35,756 bases of DNA from Ideonella sp. A 288 (GTDB taxonomy: Bacteria; Pseudomonadota; Gammaproteobacteria; Burkholderiales; Burkholderiaceae_C). The number at the start of each line of letters is the position of its first letter. Within the stretch, counting starts at the first letter, position 1. The stretch lies in the NCBI RefSeq assembly GCF_002198735.1, contig NZ_MWLO01000077.1:1-35756 (forward strand). The letters run 5' to 3'. Both the position numbers and the translations under genes were made by a program. The notes under the pieces are model-generated. The model did no database searches, was not told where the DNA came from, and saw only the letters and a program-made list of their open reading frames with translations. Of this stretch, positions 32,197-35,756 are shown piece by piece.

Positions 32197-34779
32197 ATGC
32201 CCAACCGCCCCTCCACTGCCGCCCTGGCCCTGCCGCCCGCAGCGGCCGACGGCCTGCAGCTGGCGTCGGCGGCGGCCGAGCCCGGCCTGCCCGGCCACTA
32301 CGACGAGTGGCGCGGCAGCACTGATCCCGACGACCCGCCCACCGAGCGCTGGCAGGCCTTCTTCCGCAGCCTGGGCCCGCGCGGCTGGGCCGACCTGGCG
32401 GCGCGCGCCGTGCGCGTGCAGCACCGGGTGCGCGAAGACGGCGCCACCTACAACGTCTACGCCGAGCAGGGCGAAGATGGCAGCCGCACCTGGCCGCTGG
32501 AGCTGCTGCCGCTCATCCTGGACGCCGACGAATGGGCCGTCATCGAGCACGGCGTGCTGCAGCGCGCCCGCCTGCTCGAAGCCACGCTGAACGACCTGTA
32601 CAGCACGCAGACGCTGCTGCGCGACGCGCTGCTGCCCGCGTCGCTGGTGTTCGCCCACCCCGATTACCTGCGCGCCGCGCACGGCCTGGTGCCGGTGGGC
32701 GGCACGCACCTGCACATCGCCGCGTTCGACCTGGCGCGCGCACCCAGCGGCGGCTTCAGCCTGCTGGCGCAGCGGGTGCAGGCGCCGTCGGGCCTGGGCT
32801 ACCTGCTGGAAAACCGGCTCATCATCGCGCCGCAGTTTCACGACCAGTTTGCCGAGCTGCGGGTGCAGCGGCTGGCCAGCACCTTCCGCTCGCTGCTCGA
32901 CGGGCTGCTGCGCGCCAGCCCCGCCGGCGAGCGCAGCCGCATCGTGCTGCTGACGCCCGGCCCGCGCAACGAAACCTACTTCGAGCAGGTGTTCCTGGCC
33001 CGCTACCTGGGCCTGGCCCTGGTGGAGGGCAGCGACCTCACCGTGCGCGCCAACAAGCTCTACCTCAAGACCCTGCACGGCCTGGAGCGCGTGCACGTGG
33101 TGCTGCGCCGGGTGGACGACGAATGGCTCGACCCGCTGGAGCTGCGCGCCGATTCGGCCCTGGGCGTGCCCGGCCTGCTGCAGGCGCTGCGCGCCGGCGA
33201 GGTGGTGATGGCCAATGCCCCGGGCGCGGGCTTCCTGGAAAGCCCCGGCCTCAGTGCCTTCTGGCCCGGCGTGGCCGAGCGCCTGCTGGACGAAGACCTG
33301 CTGCTGCCCGCGTCCACCAGCTGGTGGTGCGGCGAGGCGGCGGTGTGGGCGCGCCAGCGCCCGCGGCTGGCCGACTTCGTGGTGGCGCCCACCTTCCCCG
33401 ACGGCGGCTTCGGCCCCTTCAACGCCGGCGAGCTGAGCCGCGCCGAGCTGGAAGCGCTGGCCCGCCGCATCGACGCCGACCCCGCGGCCTACACCCTGCA
33501 GGCCCCCGTGCTGCCGTCGGAAACCCCGGTGTGGGTGGACGGCCACCTGCAGCCCCGCGCCGCGGTGATGCGCGTGTTCGCGCTGGCCGACGGCACCGGC
33601 GGCTGGACCGTGCTGCCCGGCGCCATGACGCGCGTGGCCGGCCGCAGCGAGGGCGCGGTGGACCCCGGCCTGTCGATGCAGCGCGGCAGCTCCACGGTGG
33701 ACACCTGGGTGGTGGCCCGCGGCGCGGTCGATGCGATGTCGCTGCTGCCCAAGCCCCTGTCGGCCGAAGAGCTGCAGGGCTGGCACCGCAGCGTCACCAG
33801 CCGCGCGGCCGAAAACCTGTTCTGGCTGGGCCGCTACACCGAGCGCGCCGAGAACGCCGTGCGCCTGGCCCGCCTGACGCTGGAAAGCGTGCAGGAATCC
33901 AGCCCGCCCGTGCTGCGCCTGCTGGACGAGCTGGCCCGCTGGCACGGCCTGGTGGCGCCGCAGGTGCCGTCGGCCAAGCTGTCGCCGCGCCTGTTCGAGC
34001 GCGCGCTGGTGCACGGCCTGGGCGCCGACCCCACCAAGGCGCAGGGCGTGGCCGGCAACCTGCGCAGCCTGCGCGATTGCGCGCAAAGCCTGCGCGAGCG
34101 CCTGTCGCCCGAGCACTGGAAGCTCATCCACGAGGTGGGCTCGCACTTCGAGCAGCACTTGTCCGATGCGCTGAAGGCCGGCGCCGGCACCGCCGCCACG
34201 CCCGACGTCATGGGCGTGCTGGGCCGCGCCGCCACCCACCTGGCCGCCATCACCGGCGCGCAGACCGACCGCATGACGCGCGACGACGGCTGGCGCCTGC
34301 TGAGCGTGGGCCGCCAGATCGAGCGGCTGGACATGCTGAGCCACGCGCTGGCGCTGGGCTTCGAGTACGGCGTGCACGAGGCCGACGACGGCTTCGCGCT
34401 GCTGCTGGGCCTGTTCGACAGCGTCATCACCTACCGCGCGCAGTTTCAGGCGCGGCGCGAGGTGCTGCCGCTGCTGCACCTGCTGGTGTACGACACCGAC
34501 AACCCGCGCTCGCTGGCCTGGGTGGCCCGCACCATGCGCGACCGGCTGCGCAAGCTGGCCCGGCACGACACCGCCTGGGCCAGCGCCGTCACCGCCGACC
34601 TGCCGGCGCCCGACACCTGGTCGCTGGCCGAACTGGACCAGCGCGACGAGAAGGGCCGCCACGCCACGCTCGTCGCCGCGCTGCGCGGCTGCAGCGCCAG
34701 CGCCCGCAAGCTGTCCGACGAGATCGGCCGGCATCTCTTCGCGCACGTCGAATCGCCCGACCGCACGGTGTGGCAGTGA
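32197..34779 (+). CDS. Fused circularly permuted ATP-grasp / alpha-E protein
   Basis: This 860-aa fusion covers residues 1-515 as circularly permuted ATP-grasp and about 530-855 as alpha-E (LFWLGRYTERAENAVRLARL near 541). It is the second copy of both functions in the cluster. Family blocks such as LLTPGPRNETYFEQ and VLRRVDDEWLDP are kept. However, the lysine of the glycine-rich loop (Lys372 in the stand-alone copy) is Ala397, and the KDTWV lysine is Val501. The ATG at 32197 is preferred because the 12 codons from an alternative ATG at 32161 lack the usual third-position GC, although GGAAGGG stands before that one. A 64-nt gap separates it from the transglutaminase-DUF2126 gene. Confidence 0.87.
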   Translation: MPNRPSTAALALPPAAADGLQLASAAAEPGLPGHYDEWRGSTDPDDPPTERWQAFFRSLGPRGWADLAARAVRVQHRVREDGATYNVYAEQGEDGSRTWPLELLPLILDADEWAVIEHGVLQRARLLEATLNDLYSTQTLLRDALLPASLVFAHPDYLRAAHGLVPVGGTHLHIAAFDLARAPSGGFSLLAQRVQAPSGLGYLLENRLIIAPQFHDQFAELRVQRLASTFRSLLDGLLRASPAGERSRIVLLTPGPRNETYFEQVFLARYLGLALVEGSDLTVRANKLYLKTLHGLERVHVVLRRVDDEWLDPLELRADSALGVPGLLQALRAGEVVMANAPGAGFLESPGLSAFWPGVAERLLDEDLLLPASTSWWCGEAAVWARQRPRLADFVVAPTFPDGGFGPFNAGELSRAELEALARRIDADPAAYTLQAPVLPSETPVWVDGHLQPRAAVMRVFALADGTGGWTVLPGAMTRVAGRSEGAVDPGLSMQRGSSTVDTWVVARGAVDAMSLLPKPLSAEELQGWHRSVTSRAAENLFWLGRYTERAENAVRLARLTLESVQESSPPVLRLLDELARWHGLVAPQVPSAKLSPRLFERALVHGLGADPTKAQGVAGNLRSLRDCAQSLRERLSPEHWKLIHEVGSHFEQHLSDALKAGAGTAATPDVMGVLGRAATHLAAITGAQTDRMTRDDGWRLLSVGRQIERLDMLSHALALGFEYGVHEADDGFALLLGLFDSVITYRAQFQARREVLPLLHLLVYDTDNPRSLAWVARTMRDRLRKLARHDTAWASAVTADLPAPDTWSLAELDQRDEKGRHATLVAALRGCSASARKLSDEIGRHLFAHVESPDRTVWQ

Positions 34780-34819
34780 TAGCCGCCACGCGTCGAATGT
34801 GCGTCAGCACGGGGGCCCC

Positions 34820-35722
34820 ATGACCGACCACGCGGTGCGCCTGTCCGTCTGCCACGAGACGGTGTACGACTACGACGCCCCGGTGGAGGTGGCCCACCAC
34901 AGCGCCTGGCTGCGCCCGCGGGACACCGCCTGGCAGACGGTGAGCGACTGGCAGCTGCAGATCGACCCCGAGCCCGAATGCCCGGTGCAGGAAAGCCTGG
35001 ACGCTTTCGGCAACTGGCGCCACGGTTTCAGCCACTCGCGCGTGCACGACCGGCTGCAGGTGACGTCCACCTTCGAGGTGACGCTGACGCCCCCGCCGCC
35101 GCTGGACGACGACGCCATCGCCCGCAGCCCGCCGTGGGACGAGGTCGCCCACGAGCTGCGTTATCGCGCCGGCCAGCAGCAGCCCGAGGCCGCGGCCTTC
35201 GTGCTGGGCACGCCCTTCGCGCCACGCGACCCCAAGCTGGCGGCCTTCGGCCAGGGCCTGTTCGCGCCCGAGCGCAGCCTGGCGGCGGTGGCCATCGGCC
35301 TGATGCAGCGCGTGCACGCCCGCATGAAGTACGTGCCCAACAGCACCGACGTGGCCACCGACGCGCTGCAGGCCCTGGCCCAGGGCCGCGGCGTGTGCCA
35401 GGACTTTGCGCACCTGATGATCGGCACCCTGCGCAGCCACGGCCTGGCCGCGCGCTACGTGAGCGGCTACCTGCTCACCCAGCCCCCGCCCGGCCAGCCC
35501 CGCCTGGTGGGCGCCGACGCCAGCCACGCCTGGGTGGCGGTGTGGTGCCCGGTGCTGAACTGGATTGCGCTGGACCCCACCAACGACATTGCCGTGGTGC
35601 AGGACCACGTGACGCTGTCGTGGGGGCGGGACTATGCCGACGTGGCGCCGCTGCGCGGCGTGATCCGCGGCGGCGGGCAGGCGCCGCCGGACGTAGCGGT
35701 GACGGTGGCCCCGATCGAGTAG
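34820..35722 (+). CDS. Transglutaminase-like cysteine protease (COG1305)
   Basis: The 300-aa protein has an N-terminal bacterial transglutaminase domain (1-95) and a core with Cys193 in GVCQDFAHLM, His236 in ASHAWVAVW and Asp252 in IALDPTND, an intact catalytic triad. Proteins of this family, found with ATP-grasp/alpha-E partners, are predicted peptidases or acyl-transfer enzymes acting on the ligase product. The ATG at 34820 is 40 nt after the fused gene stop; a GTG at 34799 is possible. It is the last gene seen, and the cluster may continue beyond the window (a proteasome-like Anbu peptidase is a usual neighbour). Confidence 0.9.
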   Translation: MTDHAVRLSVCHETVYDYDAPVEVAHHSAWLRPRDTAWQTVSDWQLQIDPEPECPVQESLDAFGNWRHGFSHSRVHDRLQVTSTFEVTLTPPPPLDDDAIARSPPWDEVAHELRYRAGQQQPEAAAFVLGTPFAPRDPKLAAFGQGLFAPERSLAAVAIGLMQRVHARMKYVPNSTDVATDALQALAQGRGVCQDFAHLMIGTLRSHGLAARYVSGYLLTQPPPGQPRLVGADASHAWVAVWCPVLNWIALDPTNDIAVVQDHVTLSWGRDYADVAPLRGVIRGGGQAPPDVAVTVAPIE

Positions 35723-35756
35723 GGGGTAGGGAAAGTCCTCCGGGGTGGTGCGGGGC

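Noticed and set aside
27579-32216. A 1545-codon open frame on the minus strand
   Set aside because: It lies antisense to the alpha-E and transglutaminase-DUF2126 genes, which have clear family motifs. Its product is a His/Gly/Val/Ala-rich string without domains, typical of stop-poor antisense frames in high-GC DNA.
32179-34746. An 855-codon minus-strand frame across the fused ATP-grasp gene
   Set aside because: It is a shadow of the real plus-strand gene; the composition is Gln/His/Arg/Gly-rich and no start context is seen.

Overview
The window reads as chromosomal DNA of a high-GC betaproteobacterium, most likely of the Burkholderiales. The reasons are the strong G/C bias at third codon positions, the dapA-bamC and parE/parC layouts, and protein sequences that look like the Rubrivivax/Leptothrix/Azoarcus side of the class. 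This placement is inference from sequence character; no marker gene was compared. Nothing looks like an insertion sequence, prophage, tRNA, rRNA or CRISPR array, and almost all of the DNA is coding.

Layout. (1) 1-184: the Ala-rich end of an unidentified gene, then a symmetrical terminator shared with the opposing operon. (2) 4325-283, minus strand: a five-gene run of MFS transporter, 41-aa membrane peptide, SAM methyltransferase, dapA and bamC. (3) 4379-9321, plus strand: parE, a GNAT acetyltransferase and parC. (4) 9619-22603, plus strand: a 13-kb redox island. It starts with korC-korA-korB (a flavin/Fe-S electron-transfer subunit plus a complete 2-oxoacid oxidoreductase) and a CBS-pair protein. 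After a short regulatory gap come nfnA-nfnB (the electron-bifurcating transhydrogenase pair), a second and clearly different 2-oxoacid:acceptor oxidoreductase (alpha and beta), and a 729-aa protein. I read that last protein as a degenerate pyruvate:ferredoxin-oxidoreductase TPP domain joined to a single-cluster ferredoxin. (5) 23598-22667, minus strand: a RidA-family protein and dsbB, translationally coupled. (6) 23647-26124: comEC. (7) 26121-35722: two sets of the circularly permuted ATP-grasp / alpha-E / transglutaminase system. One set has separate genes plus a transglutaminase-DUF2126 amidoligase; the other has a fused ATP-grasp-alpha-E protein and a short transglutaminase.

The region most worth attention is 9619-22603. 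As a working model, the first oxidoreductase is built like the 2-oxoglutarate:NADP+ oxidoreductase (KorABC) known from Azoarcus and Thauera. The second would reduce a ferredoxin, possibly the C-terminal domain of the 729-aa protein, and NfnAB would combine reduced ferredoxin and NADH to make NADPH. An FNR/ANR-like palindrome at 9444-9457 lies about 70 bp upstream of a predicted start of transcription and suggests oxygen control. The second notable region is the doubled amide-ligase/transglutaminase cluster, a predicted peptide-making or peptide-tagging system. Its fused ATP-grasp copy has lost lysines that the stand-alone copy keeps.
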